A DNA stretch of 46,508 nucleotides from an uncultured Pelagibacteraceae bacterium (GTDB lineage Bacteria; Pseudomonadota; Alphaproteobacteria; Pelagibacterales; Pelagibacteraceae). Below the pieces are notes generated by a model. That model was not told where the DNA came from, did not search any database, and saw only the letters and a list, made by a program, of their open reading frames with translations. How positions within the stretch are numbered: the stretch's first letter is position 1; every line of letters starts with the position of its first letter. Shown one piece after another: positions 1-8,077 of the stretch. Position numbers and translations under genes: made by a program. The stretch spans positions 1-46,508 of the forward strand of contig CACKZF010000005.1 of the NCBI GenBank assembly GCA_902604565.1, given 5' to 3'.

Positions 1-227
1 TTAGATTTTGACGAATTAATAAATTCAAATTTGATAACACTGTTTATAAATTTATTTTTATTTTCCTCTTCTTTGCTAAATCTTTCTATTGAAATAAGGA
101 AAATCTTGTTAGAAGCTAAATATTTAACATCGTTAATATTAACTTTACCCTCAGAGCAGCAAGCTGAAATGATATGAAGATCTTCAGGAGTTTGTGCAAT
201 TATTTTTTTTAAATACTGGTTTTCCAT
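1..227 (-). CDS. DUF2948 family protein, N-terminal part (cut by window edge)
   Basis: This is the first 75 codons of a minus-strand gene that runs off the left edge. It begins MENQYLKKIIAQTPEDLHII and continues with a mixed alpha/beta pattern. Its ATG shares one base with the TGA of murA (TGATG), so it is probably translationally coupled to murA. A DUF2948 gene directly after murA is a standard alphaproteobacterial arrangement, often followed by hisD, and the AQTPEDLHIISAC start resembles that family. No biochemical function is established. The identification rests on position plus partial sequence; the coding status is secure. Confidence 0.75.
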   Translation of the reverse strand, partial: MENQYLKKIIAQTPEDLHIISACCSEGKVNINDVKYLASNKIFLISIERFSKEEENKNKFINSVIKFEFINSSKS

Positions 228-1489
228 CAATTAATACGTCGAATGTTTACCCCAACTTTTCTTAGTTTATTCTCTATATTTTCATATCCTCTATCAAGGT
301 GATAAATTCTATTAATTGTGGACGATCCTTTGGCAACTATTGCAGCTAAAACTAATGCAACCGACGCTCTTAAGTCACTAGACATTAATTCTGCGGCTTG
401 AAAGTTAGTATCACCTGAAATAAATGCCTTATTTTTTTTAATTAAAATCTCAGCACCTAATCTTCTTAATTCATCTACATGCATAAATCTATTTTCGAAA
501 ATGCTCTCAGTTATTGAACTTTTGCCTTTAGCCTTACAAAGTAGAACCATAAACTGAGCTTGTAAATCTGTAGGAAAGTTTGGATATTCTTTAGTAACTA
601 AATTGTTTAAATTTTTGATTTTTTTTGGACCAGATATATGAATTTGATTTTTGGCTACTTTAATTTTTGCTCCAACTTTTTTTAGTAATGATAATTCAGT
701 TTTTATAATTTTTGGATCAAAATTATTTATTTTTAAATTACCTCCAGTTAAACATGCTGCTACACAAAAAGTTCCTGTTTCTATTCTATCTGACATCACT
801 GAATAACTTGTACTTTCTAAAGATTTAATACCTTCTATCTTCACAGTACGCTTCCCTATAAATTTTATTTTTGCACCACCTGATTTTAAAAAATTTATTA
901 AATCAATTATTTCTGGTTCAATTGCACAATTTCTAAGAATGGTAATTCCATTTGCTAAACATGCAGCTATAATTGTATTTTCAGTTGCTCCAACACTAAT
1001 TTTCGAAAATCTGATTTTTGCACCTTTGAGTTTTTCTTTCGTATGCGCGTGGATATAGCCTTTCTTTATATCATATTTCATTCCAAGTTTTTTAAGTGCA
1101 TTCAAATGATAATTTACAGGTCTTGCCCCTATTAGGCAGCCACCAGGCAAAGAAGTAATAGACTTTTGATGTTTGGCAACAAGCGCTCCTAAAACTAATA
1201 TTCCAGCTCTCATCGTTCTAACAAGCGAATATGATGCAAAAACATTTTGTTTTTTTTTCTTTGTTATTTTAACAATTTTTCTATTTTTATTAAATTTTAT
1301 TTCAGAGCCAAGAGATTTTAAGAGATTTATCATTGTATTTATGTCTTTTACACGAGGTAAATTTTTTATTATGACCTCTCTTTCGAATAAGATTGTCGAT
1401 GCCAAAATTGGTAAGGCAGCATTTTTTGAACCTGAGATTGAAATTTCGCCCTTTATTTTGCAAGGACCTTTAACAATAAATTTGTCCAT
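227..1489 (-). CDS. murA: UDP-N-acetylglucosamine 1-carboxyvinyltransferase MurA
   Basis: MurA transfers enolpyruvate from phosphoenolpyruvate to UDP-GlcNAc, the first committed step of peptidoglycan synthesis, in the cytoplasm. The 420-residue length is normal. Visible active-site features are SKNAALP with K22 and N23, the loop GGCLIGARPV with catalytic Cys118, and TDLQAQ with Asp308. Because the loop has Cys rather than Asp, fosfomycin could alkylate it; this is family knowledge, not a measured property. It lies two bases after dcd in the same direction and is followed by a one-base overlap with the DUF2948 gene. Confidence 0.98.
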   Translation of the reverse strand: MDKFIVKGPCKIKGEISISGSKNAALPILASTILFEREVIIKNLPRVKDINTMINLLKSLGSEIKFNKNRKIVKITKKKKQNVFASYSLVRTMRAGILVLGALVAKHQKSITSLPGGCLIGARPVNYHLNALKKLGMKYDIKKGYIHAHTKEKLKGAKIRFSKISVGATENTIIAACLANGITILRNCAIEPEIIDLINFLKSGGAKIKFIGKRTVKIEGIKSLESTSYSVMSDRIETGTFCVAACLTGGNLKINNFDPKIIKTELSLLKKVGAKIKVAKNQIHISGPKKIKNLNNLVTKEYPNFPTDLQAQFMVLLCKAKGKSSITESIFENRFMHVDELRRLGAEILIKKNKAFISGDTNFQAAELMSSDLRASVALVLAAIVAKGSSTINRIYHLDRGYENIENKLRKVGVNIRRIN

Positions 1490-1491
1490 TA

Positions 1492-2046
1492 TTATATTTT
1501 TGGAAGTGTAACTCCCTTTTGACCTTGGTATTTGCCATTTCTATCTGCATATGAAACAGCTGGATCCTCATTGCCCTTAATAAAAACAAATTGAGCAACT
1601 CCTTCATTGGCGTAAATTTTTGCCGGTAACGGTGTTGTATTAGAAAATTCTAATGTTACATGTCCCTCCCAACCTGGTTCAAGAGGTGTAACGTTTACAA
1701 TTATTCCACATCTTGCATATGTAGATTTTCCTAAACATATAACCAAAACATTTTTAGGAATCTTAAAATACTCTACTGTTCTTGCTAATACGAATGAATT
1801 GGGTGGTATTATACATTCAGATGAGTTTTTTGTAATAAAGTTTGAAGATTTAAAATTTTTTGGATCGACAATTTCGGAATTTACATTTGTAAAAATTTTA
1901 AATTCATCTGAAACTCTCGCATCGTAACCATATGATGAAACACCAAATGATATTTTATCTCCTCTAACTTGTTTGTCTTCAAAAGGAGAGATCATATCAT
2001 TATCTCTGGCCATTTGTATAATCCACTTATCAGATTGGACCGACAT
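1492..2046 (-). CDS. dcd: dCTP deaminase
   Basis: Dcd deaminates dCTP to dUTP, feeding dUMP and dTMP synthesis. The protein is 184 residues, typical of the trimeric Dcd/dUTPase fold. The signature GKSTYAR supplies Ser108 and Arg112, and [11 protein letters not shown] supplies the catalytic Glu133, equivalent to E. coli S111, R115 and E138. The loop before PGW is two residues shorter than in E. coli. The start ATG overlaps the TAA of a 34-codon ORF by one base, and murA begins two bases after the stop, so the genes are probably co-transcribed. Monofunctional deaminase is the likeliest activity; a bifunctional deaminase/dUTPase cannot be excluded by eye. Confidence 0.97.
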   Translation of the reverse strand: MSVQSDKWIIQMARDNDMISPFEDKQVRGDKISFGVSSYGYDARVSDEFKIFTNVNSEIVDPKNFKSSNFITKNSSECIIPPNSFVLARTVEYFKIPKNVLVICLGKSTYARCGIIVNVTPLEPGWEGHVTLEFSNTTPLPAKIYANEGVAQFVFIKGNEDPAVSYADRNGKYQGQKGVTLPKI

Positions 2047-2150
2047 TATTTATTTTTTTTCTTTGTTTTTTTTTGGAATTCTTTTCTTTTTTTTAAATTT
2101 TTTCTTAAGGCAAGTTCAAGTTTACTAAAATTATTCTTTTTTGAACTCAT
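2046..2150 (-). CDS. 34-aa lysine-rich small protein upstream of dcd (putative)
   Basis: A 34-codon ORF starts with ATG and ends in a TAA that overlaps the dcd start by one base (TAATG). It begins [17 protein letters not shown] and continues almost wholly as Lys, Arg, Asn and Gln, so the product would be very basic. The same one-base overlap occurs at several certain gene pairs here, which favours real translation. Its start lies three bases after the stop of the preceding small gene. Against it, an A-rich stretch easily leaves Lys-rich open frames. I do not recognise a family; a nucleic-acid- or ribosome-binding peptide, or merely a translational coupler for dcd, are guesses. Confidence 0.5.
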   Translation of the reverse strand: MSSKKNNFSKLELALRKNLKKRKEFQKKTKKKNK

Positions 2151-2153
2151 TAT

Positions 2154-2351
2154 TTATTTTTTGTCGGGATTTGTAAGATGATCAAGAGTTATAACCTGAT
2201 CAAGAGGAATAGTTTTATCTTCTTCAATTTTTACTGGGCCAGTTTTCACCTGCTTCTTAGCTCTTTTTTCTGCAAGTTTTTTTTCTCTTTTTGCTTTTTT
2301 TTCCATGAGCTTTGCGTTTTTATTGGCTCCATATGTGTAGTGAATTCCCAT
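2154..2351 (-). CDS. 65-aa basic hypothetical protein
   Basis: This small protein begins MGIHYTYGANKNAKLMEKKA. A Lys/Arg/Glu-rich, probably helical middle (residues about 12-38) leads to a less charged C-terminus with PLDQVITLDHL. No signal peptide or membrane segment is visible. Upstream of the ATG the sense strand has AAGGA, a good ribosome binding site, so the start is well supported. It is first in the run that continues through the 34-aa ORF, dcd and murA, so the promoter for that group should lie between it and tRNA-Thr. I do not recognise the family; a lineage-specific conserved small protein is likely. Confidence 0.75.
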   Translation of the reverse strand: MGIHYTYGANKNAKLMEKKAKREKKLAEKRAKKQVKTGPVKIEEDKTIPLDQVITLDHLTNPDKK

Positions 2352-2445
2352 AACATTATCCTTTAACAGGTATAACTTATTTTAAAAAAAAATTAAGGCA
2401 ATAATTTGAAAAAATTAATTTTATACACTAATTTAAGTAAATATT

Positions 2446-2519
2446 GCCCCTATAGTTAAATGGTATAACACATCCATGGTAAGGATGAGTTTCCAGTTCA
2501 ATTCTGGATGGGGGCACCA
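2446..2519 (+). tRNA. tRNA-Thr, anticodon GGU
   Basis: The 74 bases fold into a full cloverleaf. The seven-base acceptor stem pairs GCCCCTA with TGGGGGC, the discriminator is A, and CCA is encoded. The D stem is GTTA/TAAC, the anticodon stem CATCC/GGATG has loop ATGGTAA with anticodon GGT, and the T arm is CCAG/CTGG around TTCAATT. G1-C72, C2-G71 and the GGU anticodon agree with threonine identity. It reads ACC and ACU. A TATACA hexamer about 20 bases upstream may be its -10 element, but no convincing -35 is seen. Confidence 0.96.
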
Positions 2520-2522
2520 TTG

Positions 2523-3242
2523 TTATTTTGCATAAAATTTTTTTTTTAACAAAAGACCTATTATAACTAAAATTACAATTCCCAGAATTGGTAAATAAAT
2601 GTCAGGTGAAAAAATTAATTCGAAAAAACTTGGTAATTCAGAATTTTCCTTCAAAATCTTGCTCAAGCCAGCTCCAAAAGATGCTCCAACAAATAATTGT
2701 GGAGTCATTCCAATTATTGATCCTAGAAAGAAATTTTTAATCTTGACGTTAAATATTGTTGGTAGAATATTTGCAATAAAAAAAGGAATACCGCCTATAA
2801 ATCTATAGATTAGAAAAAAAATAAATTCATTTTTTTTAAACTTCTCGGTCAAATTACTAAAACGAGATGAAAATTTTTCCTCAACCAAATCCTTTAAAAA
2901 ATAATTTGCAAACATATAAAGAAGTGTTGCACCAATAGATAATCCAAATACTATTAGTACCGTTCCTAACCACTTTCCAAAAATAAAACCTCCAACTAGA
3001 AATACTGGCGATCCAAAGCCTAATAAAAGAACCCAGACTATGGTGCCTATTAAAAAAATAATACTTGATAAAAAAATATTACTATTTTTAATATTCTCTA
3101 AAGCTTCTCTATTTTGTCTTATTAATTGGTAACTTGAGAAATCCTGAAAAGAAAAGTTATTAAAAAAAATCATTAAAAAAACAAATACTATCAAAATGTA
3201 GGCAGAGCCTAAAAATAGTTTAATTTTTTTTTCTCTATTCAT
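2523..3242 (-). CDS. TVP38/TMEM64 (VTT-domain) family membrane protein
   Basis: This 239-residue integral inner-membrane protein has an N-terminal membrane helix (about residues 8-27), a helix near 58-78, and the VTT/SNARE-associated-Golgi-type core: GGFIFGKWLG (84-93), GA at 104-105, and the re-entrant segment YRFIGGIPFF (146-155). A final hydrophobic segment precedes a basic tail. The superfamily includes DedA and TMEM41/VMP1 and is linked to lipid scrambling or transport; the bacterial TVP38 branch has no settled substrate. It ends three bases from the tRNA-Thr gene, which faces it, and its start diverges from rpmH across 82 bases. Confidence 0.88.
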   Translation of the reverse strand: MNREKKIKLFLGSAYILIVFVFLMIFFNNFSFQDFSSYQLIRQNREALENIKNSNIFLSSIIFLIGTIVWVLLLGFGSPVFLVGGFIFGKWLGTVLIVFGLSIGATLLYMFANYFLKDLVEEKFSSRFSNLTEKFKKNEFIFFLIYRFIGGIPFFIANILPTIFNVKIKNFFLGSIIGMTPQLFVGASFGAGLSKILKENSELPSFFELIFSPDIYLPILGIVILVIIGLLLKKKFYAK

Positions 3243-3324
3243 TGATTTTTAACTTATTAAAAATCGCTGTACTTATATATATATATTTGTATAACTACCG
3301 GAATTTAACATTAATTTAACAACA

Positions 3325-3462
3325 ATGAAACGTACATATCAACCAAGTAACAGAAAAAGAAAAAAGGCTGTGGGTTTTAGAGCTAAAAAAAAGACAAAAG
3401 GTGGAAGAAAAGTATTAAAAAGAAGAAGAGCCAAAGGAAGAAAAAAATTAACAAACGCTTAA
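3325..3462 (+). CDS. rpmH: 50S ribosomal protein L34
   Basis: This 45-residue, highly basic protein begins [20 protein letters not shown] and ends in [13 protein letters not shown], the standard L34 pattern. It binds 23S rRNA in the large subunit. It heads the rpmH-rnpA-yidD-yidC block found in many bacteria. Its TAA overlaps the rnpA start by one base (TAATG). The 82-base gap upstream, shared with the divergent TVP38-family gene, should hold the operon promoter; it contains an alternating TA run near 3275-3286, but I cannot choose a specific promoter. Confidence 0.98.
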   Translation: MKRTYQPSNRKRKKAVGFRAKKKTKGGRKVLKRRRAKGRKKLTNA

Positions 3463-3803
3463 TGAAAAACAAGATTGTTAGCCTTTCTAAAAATGAGGAT
3501 TTTAAGTCTATTCTAAGTGGAAAAAAAATTTCTAACAAATACTTTACAATTTTCTTTAAAAAACTTTCTGATAAAAATAATAATAGATTAAATATTAGTT
3601 TTGTAGCCAAAAAGAAAATTGGAAATGCAATAACAAGAAACAGAATTAAAAGAAGACTAAGAAATATTATGAATGAAGCTGTGAAATCAATTAACATTAA
3701 TCTTAATTACTGTTATTTATTGATTGCAAGAATATCTGTTAGCAAAGATCCTTATGAAACAATAAAAAACGCAACACTAGAAGACTTTAAAAAAATTAAA
3801 TGA
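3462..3803 (+). CDS. rnpA: Ribonuclease P protein component
   Basis: RnpA binds the catalytic RNase P RNA and the 5' leader of precursor tRNA during maturation. The 113-residue length is normal and the signature RNRIKRRLRN sits at residues 59-68, preceded by the VAKKKIGNA strand. The gene starts inside the rpmH stop codon and its own stop overlaps yidD by four bases (ATGA), so translation of L34, RnpA and YidD is probably coupled. The N-terminal SLSKNEDFKSIL also matches the family. Confidence 0.97.
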   Translation: MKNKIVSLSKNEDFKSILSGKKISNKYFTIFFKKLSDKNNNRLNISFVAKKKIGNAITRNRIKRRLRNIMNEAVKSININLNYCYLLIARISVSKDPYETIKNATLEDFKKIK

Positions 3804-4042
3804 CCAATTTTATTAAATTTTTAATGATCAAGATTATAAGGTTTTATCAAATGCTTATATCTCCGTATCTAGGTAATAATTGTAGATACCTTCCAACATG
3901 TTCTGATTATTTTATTGAAAGCATAAAAGAGAATGGAATTTTAAAAGGAAGTATTAGTGGATTTAAAAGAATACTTAGTTGTCACCCGATAAAAATTTTG
4001 GGTGGTGGTGAAGGTTTTGATCCAGTTAAAAAGAAAAAGTAA
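3800..4042 (+). CDS. yidD: Membrane protein insertion efficiency factor YidD
   Basis: YidD is a small, membrane-associated protein that helps YidC-dependent insertion of inner-membrane proteins. The 80-residue sequence has an amphipathic, basic N-terminus and the family signature NNCRYLPTCSDY with Cys28 and Cys34, then SCHP and GGGEGFDPV near the C-terminus. The start overlaps rnpA by four bases, and yidC follows after three bases, the classic order. Confidence 0.97.
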   Translation: MTNFIKFLMIKIIRFYQMLISPYLGNNCRYLPTCSDYFIESIKENGILKGSISGFKRILSCHPIKILGGGEGFDPVKKKK

Positions 4043-4045
4043 TTT

Positions 4046-5728
4046 ATGGATACAAAAAATGTAATTGCTGCAATATCTCTGAGCGCAGCCGTAATAATAC
4101 TTTATAGTCTATTCTTCGCACCAGCAGTGGTAGACCAAAAAGATATTTCGAGTGACAAAAAAATTACCAGTGAAAATTCTTCAACGGATGCACCATCATT
4201 AGTTCAGGATGAAGAAACAATTAAAATATCTAGAAATGAGGCTTTAAAAGAAAATGAAAGAGTTCTTTTTGAAAATGACAAAATTATAGGTTCAATTTCA
4301 TTAATTGGGTCTTCAATAGACGACTTAACTTTTAAAAATTATACAAATACTTTAAATGGAGATGATAATGTAATCTTATTAAATCCTAAACAGTCTAATA
4401 ATGGATATTATGTAGAAACTGGATGGGCAACTACTAACAAAAATATTGATTTACCAAACTCAAAGTCTCCTTGGAGCATTGAAGGAGGTAACAAACTCAC
4501 ACCTAGCTCACCAGTGATATTAAGTTGGACTAACAGTCAAAATATTAAGTTCTTAAAAGAAATAAGCATAGATAAACAATATCTTTTTAACATCAAACAA
4601 ACGATAATTAATAATTCGGATAAAACTTATAACTTTTATCCATATGGACAAATTATTAGAAATGTAGCCCCTGATGTAACTAATTTTTATATTTTGCATG
4701 AGGGTTTAATTGGAGTTTTTGATGATCAATTAGTTGAAGAGGATTATGATGATATTGAGGAAAAAAAATATTCTAAAAATGCACAATCTGGATGGCTAGG
4801 TATAACAGACAAGTATTGGCTTACGAGTCTTATACCCGAAAAAGATAAAAGTTTTAGATCTGATTTTGATTACAAAAATAAGTTCAGAGCAAATTTTATT
4901 GAGACTAATGCAACAGAAGTTGGTGCAAACGAGACAAAAAGTAACTCGATTAGGTTAATAATTGCCGCAAAAGAAGTAAACGTTATTGATGGATATGCTG
5001 AGAGTGAAAATATTAATAAGTTTGATTTAGCAATAGATTGGGGATGGTTTTACTTCATTGTGAAACCTTTATTCTTTGCAATTCAATATTTCTTTAATCT
5101 AGCTGGCAATTTTGGAATAGCAATTATAATGATAACGGCTTGCATAAGATTAGCATTTTTTCCACTTGCAAATTACTCATTTAGGTCAATGGCTAAAATG
5201 AAAGTTCTTCAGCCAGAAATGACAAGACTAAAAGAGTTACATAAAGAAGATAAAATGAAACTCCAACAAGAGATGATGGCATTATACAAAAGAGAAAAAG
5301 TTAATCCAATAAGTGGGTGTCTTCCAATTTTTATACAGATACCTTTTTTCTTTGCAATTTATAAAGTTTTGTTTGTAACAATTGAGATGAGACATCAGCC
5401 ATTTTTTGGTTGGATAAAAGATTTAAGTGAAAGAGATCCTACATCCATATTTAATTTATTTGGACTAATTCCATGGGATCCCCCTTCTTTTTTACTAATA
5501 GGTGTATGGCCATGCTTAATGGGTGTTTCAATGTGGATGCAGCAAAAACTAAATCCAACGCCTCCCGATCCTATTCAAGCAAAAATATTTATGTTCTTTC
5601 CTTTATTTTTGACAGTAATACTAGCTCCTTTCCCAGCAGGACTTGTTATTTACTGGACTATAAATAACATTTTAACAATGGCACAACAGTACATAATAAT
5701 CAAAAGAACGACTGTCAAAACTGTTTAA
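4046..5728 (+). CDS. yidC: Membrane protein insertase YidC
   Basis: YidC inserts and folds inner-membrane proteins alone or with SecYEG. This 560-residue protein has the Gram-negative layout: an N-terminal membrane helix (about residues 6-25), an acidic Ser/Asp/Glu-rich linker, a large periplasmic beta domain, and the conserved five-helix core from about residue 331. The conserved core arginine in TACIRLAFFP (about residue 368) and the cytoplasmic helical hairpin around KMKVLQPEMTRLKE are present. It ends five bases before argB. The GTPase gene engB/yihA, often found between the two in alphaproteobacteria, is absent here. Confidence 0.98.
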   Translation: MDTKNVIAAISLSAAVIILYSLFFAPAVVDQKDISSDKKITSENSSTDAPSLVQDEETIKISRNEALKENERVLFENDKIIGSISLIGSSIDDLTFKNYTNTLNGDDNVILLNPKQSNNGYYVETGWATTNKNIDLPNSKSPWSIEGGNKLTPSSPVILSWTNSQNIKFLKEISIDKQYLFNIKQTIINNSDKTYNFYPYGQIIRNVAPDVTNFYILHEGLIGVFDDQLVEEDYDDIEEKKYSKNAQSGWLGITDKYWLTSLIPEKDKSFRSDFDYKNKFRANFIETNATEVGANETKSNSIRLIIAAKEVNVIDGYAESENINKFDLAIDWGWFYFIVKPLFFAIQYFFNLAGNFGIAIIMITACIRLAFFPLANYSFRSMAKMKVLQPEMTRLKELHKEDKMKLQQEMMALYKREKVNPISGCLPIFIQIPFFFAIYKVLFVTIEMRHQPFFGWIKDLSERDPTSIFNLFGLIPWDPPSFLLIGVWPCLMGVSMWMQQKLNPTPPDPIQAKIFMFFPLFLTVILAPFPAGLVIYWTINNILTMAQQYIIIKRTTVKTV

Positions 5729-5733
5729 TAGAA

Positions 5734-6582
5734 ATGGAAATAGAAAAAATAGTACCAAAAGATGGTCCTTCCATCGAAGAGGTTAAAAAATATATAGATA
5801 AATATAAAAATGAATTAATAGTTATTAAATATGGAGGAAACGTTTTTATTGATAGAAACATTTTTAACAATTTTATTTCAGATATAAGTATTCTAAATAA
5901 GTTAGGATTATCGATAATAATAGTTCATGGAGGTGGTCCTAGAATTAAAAGAGAATTAGAAAAATCAAATATACAATCAAAATTTATTAGAGGTTTAAGG
6001 GTTACGGATGAAAAAATTATTAATATAGTTGAAGATGTCCTTATCGATTTTAACGAGGATATTGTTAATTCTTTAATTGAAAAAGGATCAAACGCGGTAT
6101 CAATAAATACAAAAAAAAATAATGTTATTGAGGTTATTCCAGAAACAGAGGAGCTTGGTTTTGTTGGAAAGCCAAGTAAAATCAATTTAAATATAATAAA
6201 AGATATAATAAAAGTAAGTTCGGTTCCAATAATATCACCTTTAGGTTTAGGTAAAAATAATCAAACATTTAATATTAACGGAGATACAGCTGCAGGTGCT
6301 ATAGCTAAATCTTTGAAATGTAAAAGATTATTGTTAATGACAAATGTTGAAGGTGTACTAGATAAAGATAAAAAACTCATTGAGGAAATTACATCCTCAG
6401 AAATCTTAGAGATGATAAATAATGAAATTATAACAGAGGGCATGATTCCTAAAATCAACACTTGCTTAGATGCAGTAATGAATGGAGTTACAGGTGTCGG
6501 AATTATTGATGGAAGAAAAAAACATTCAATTCTTTTTGAATTATTCTCAGACAAAGGTGCTGGTACATTAATAAGAAAATGA
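5734..6582 (+). CDS. argB: Acetylglutamate kinase
   Basis: ArgB phosphorylates N-acetyl-L-glutamate with ATP, the second step of arginine synthesis. The 282-residue amino-acid-kinase fold shows the phosphate-binding KYGGN (residues 33-37), the HGGGPR loop near 68-73, the GDTAAGAIA nucleotide region and a C-terminal GAGTLI. Family members usually read KYGGHAM or KYGGNAM, so VF after GGN is a small local variation. The next gene starts in its stop codon (four-base ATGA overlap), tying it to the nucleotidase and the dap genes. Confidence 0.95.
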   Translation: MEIEKIVPKDGPSIEEVKKYIDKYKNELIVIKYGGNVFIDRNIFNNFISDISILNKLGLSIIIVHGGGPRIKRELEKSNIQSKFIRGLRVTDEKIINIVEDVLIDFNEDIVNSLIEKGSNAVSINTKKNNVIEVIPETEELGFVGKPSKINLNIIKDIIKVSSVPIISPLGLGKNNQTFNINGDTAAGAIAKSLKCKRLLLMTNVEGVLDKDKKLIEEITSSEILEMINNEIITEGMIPKINTCLDAVMNGVTGVGIIDGRKKHSILFELFSDKGAGTLIRK

Positions 6583-7241
6583 AAAATATAAAAAATATTT
6601 TATTCGATTGTGATGGAGTTCTTTATCAGGATTTAGAATCTGTATTTGGTCAAGTAAGTAAAAGAATGACACAATACATTTCTGAAAAATTAAAAATTGA
6701 CTTAGTCGAAGCTAAAAAATTACAAACCGAATACTTTCATAAATATAATACAAGTCTAAATGGATTAATGATACATCATGACATTCCGCCTAAAGAGTTT
6801 TTAAATTTTGTTCATGATATTGACTTATCTTTTATGGAAAAGGATGTGGTTTTGAGAAGTGAAATAGAAAAGTTGGATTTAAGAAAGTTCGTTTTTACCA
6901 ATGGTTCTAGTGAGCATGTTAGTAATATAACTTCACATTTGGGGATTGATGATCTCTTTGAAAATGTATTTGATATAGTAGATGCAGAATACAGCCCAAA
7001 ACCTGCATCGAAAGCATTCGATCTGATGTTAAAAAAATTTGATATTGACCCAAAAGAAACAATTTATATTGAAGACATTGCAAAAAACTTGTCAATTGGA
7101 AAAGAAAGAGGGGCTACGACAGTTTGGCTAATCAATAATGAATATTGGGGTAAAAAAGAATCTGATAAAGACTATATTGACTATAAAATAGAAAATCTCT
7201 CTTTATTTTTAAAAGAAATAAGGTTATTAAAAAACTCATAA
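6579..7241 (+). CDS. HAD-family pyrimidine 5'-nucleotidase
   Basis: This 220-residue cytosolic phosphatase of the HAD superfamily most resembles the Sdt1-like pyrimidine 5'-nucleotidase branch, which dephosphorylates UMP and CMP. HAD motif I is FDCDGVL with Asp10 (nucleophile) and Asp12; motif II is VFTNGSS; motif III Lys lies in YSPKPASKAF; motif IV is YIEDIAKN. It overlaps argB by four bases and precedes dapD by three, a position commonly occupied by this family in alphaproteobacteria. The exact substrate is inferred from family and place. Confidence 0.88.
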   Translation: MKNIKNILFDCDGVLYQDLESVFGQVSKRMTQYISEKLKIDLVEAKKLQTEYFHKYNTSLNGLMIHHDIPPKEFLNFVHDIDLSFMEKDVVLRSEIEKLDLRKFVFTNGSSEHVSNITSHLGIDDLFENVFDIVDAEYSPKPASKAFDLMLKKFDIDPKETIYIEDIAKNLSIGKERGATTVWLINNEYWGKKESDKDYIDYKIENLSLFLKEIRLLKNS

Positions 7242-7244
7242 ATT

Positions 7245-8072
7245 ATGAGTTTAGAAAATGTAATAAATGAAGCTTGGGAAAAAAGGGATCAAATAAATCC
7301 CAGTTCAGATCAATCTTTAAAAGATACTATAAATCAAGTTATTGATGATTTAGATAGTGGAAAGTCACGAGTTGCTGAAAAAAAAAATGGTGAATGGATA
7401 ACTCATCAACATTTGAAAAAAGCAATCATGTTAAGTTTTAGATTATATCCAATGGAGAATTTGAATGGTCCATATAGTAGTTGGTATGATAAAGCTCATT
7501 TACTAAAGGGTAAGACTGCAGGTTGGACAAAAGAAGATCATGAGAAAGCAGGTTTTAGAATGGTGCCTAACTCACCAGTGAGAAAAGGAAGTTTTGTTGG
7601 CAAGAATGCGGTTTTAATGCCATGCTACGTTAACATTGGTGCATACATAGACGAAGGAACAATGATTGATACATTTGCAAGAGCAGGAAGCTGTAGCCAA
7701 ATTGGAAAAAATTGTCATATCTCCGCAGGTTCAGGTGTGGGTGGAGTTTTAGAACCTGCGCAAGCTCTACCAACTATTATCGAAGATAATGTTTTTCTAG
7801 GTGCAATGTCTGAAGTTGTAGAAGGTGTAATTGTAGGAGAAGGATCCGTACTGAGTATGGGAATGTATATAGGACAATCTACAAAAATTGTTAATAGAAA
7901 AACCGGAGAAATTACTTATGGAAAAATTCCTCCTTATTCAGTTGTAGTACCAGGTTCACTTCCTGATAAAAATAACCCAACTGCACCTTCTCTATATTGT
8001 GCTGTAATAATTAAGCAAGTAGATGAGAAGACAAGATCTAAAACTTCTATTAACGATCTCTTGAGAGAATAG
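7245..8072 (+). CDS. dapD: 2,3,4,5-tetrahydropyridine-2,6-dicarboxylate N-succinyltransferase
   Basis: DapD succinylates tetrahydrodipicolinate in the succinylase route to meso-diaminopimelate and lysine. The 275-residue protein has an N-terminal helical domain and then a left-handed beta-helix of imperfect hexapeptide repeats from about residue 110 to 240, including [15 protein letters not shown] and the GGVLEPAQA loop typical of DapD. It acts as a trimer on succinyl-CoA. dapE follows five bases later, so the gene pair supplies two steps of the same pathway. Confidence 0.98.
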   Translation: MSLENVINEAWEKRDQINPSSDQSLKDTINQVIDDLDSGKSRVAEKKNGEWITHQHLKKAIMLSFRLYPMENLNGPYSSWYDKAHLLKGKTAGWTKEDHEKAGFRMVPNSPVRKGSFVGKNAVLMPCYVNIGAYIDEGTMIDTFARAGSCSQIGKNCHISAGSGVGGVLEPAQALPTIIEDNVFLGAMSEVVEGVIVGEGSVLSMGMYIGQSTKIVNRKTGEITYGKIPPYSVVVPGSLPDKNNPTAPSLYCAVIIKQVDEKTRSKTSINDLLRE

Positions 8073-8077
8073 TTTCG

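Noticed and set aside
2352-2445. Riboswitch or leader RNA between the small-protein gene and tRNA-Thr
   Set aside because: The 94 bases are A/T-rich with no paired structure or conserved riboswitch core that I could recognise.
3243-3324. Possible replication origin beside rpmH-rnpA, which is near oriC in many bacteria
   Set aside because: No DnaA-box-like TTATCCACA sequences were found in the gap, dnaA is absent, and the spacer is only 82 bases.
3383-3697. A 104-codon hydrophobic frame antisense to rpmH and rnpA
   Set aside because: It is the complement of lysine-rich coding sequence (AAA/AAG reads as Phe/Leu), and the opposite strand holds two certain genes.
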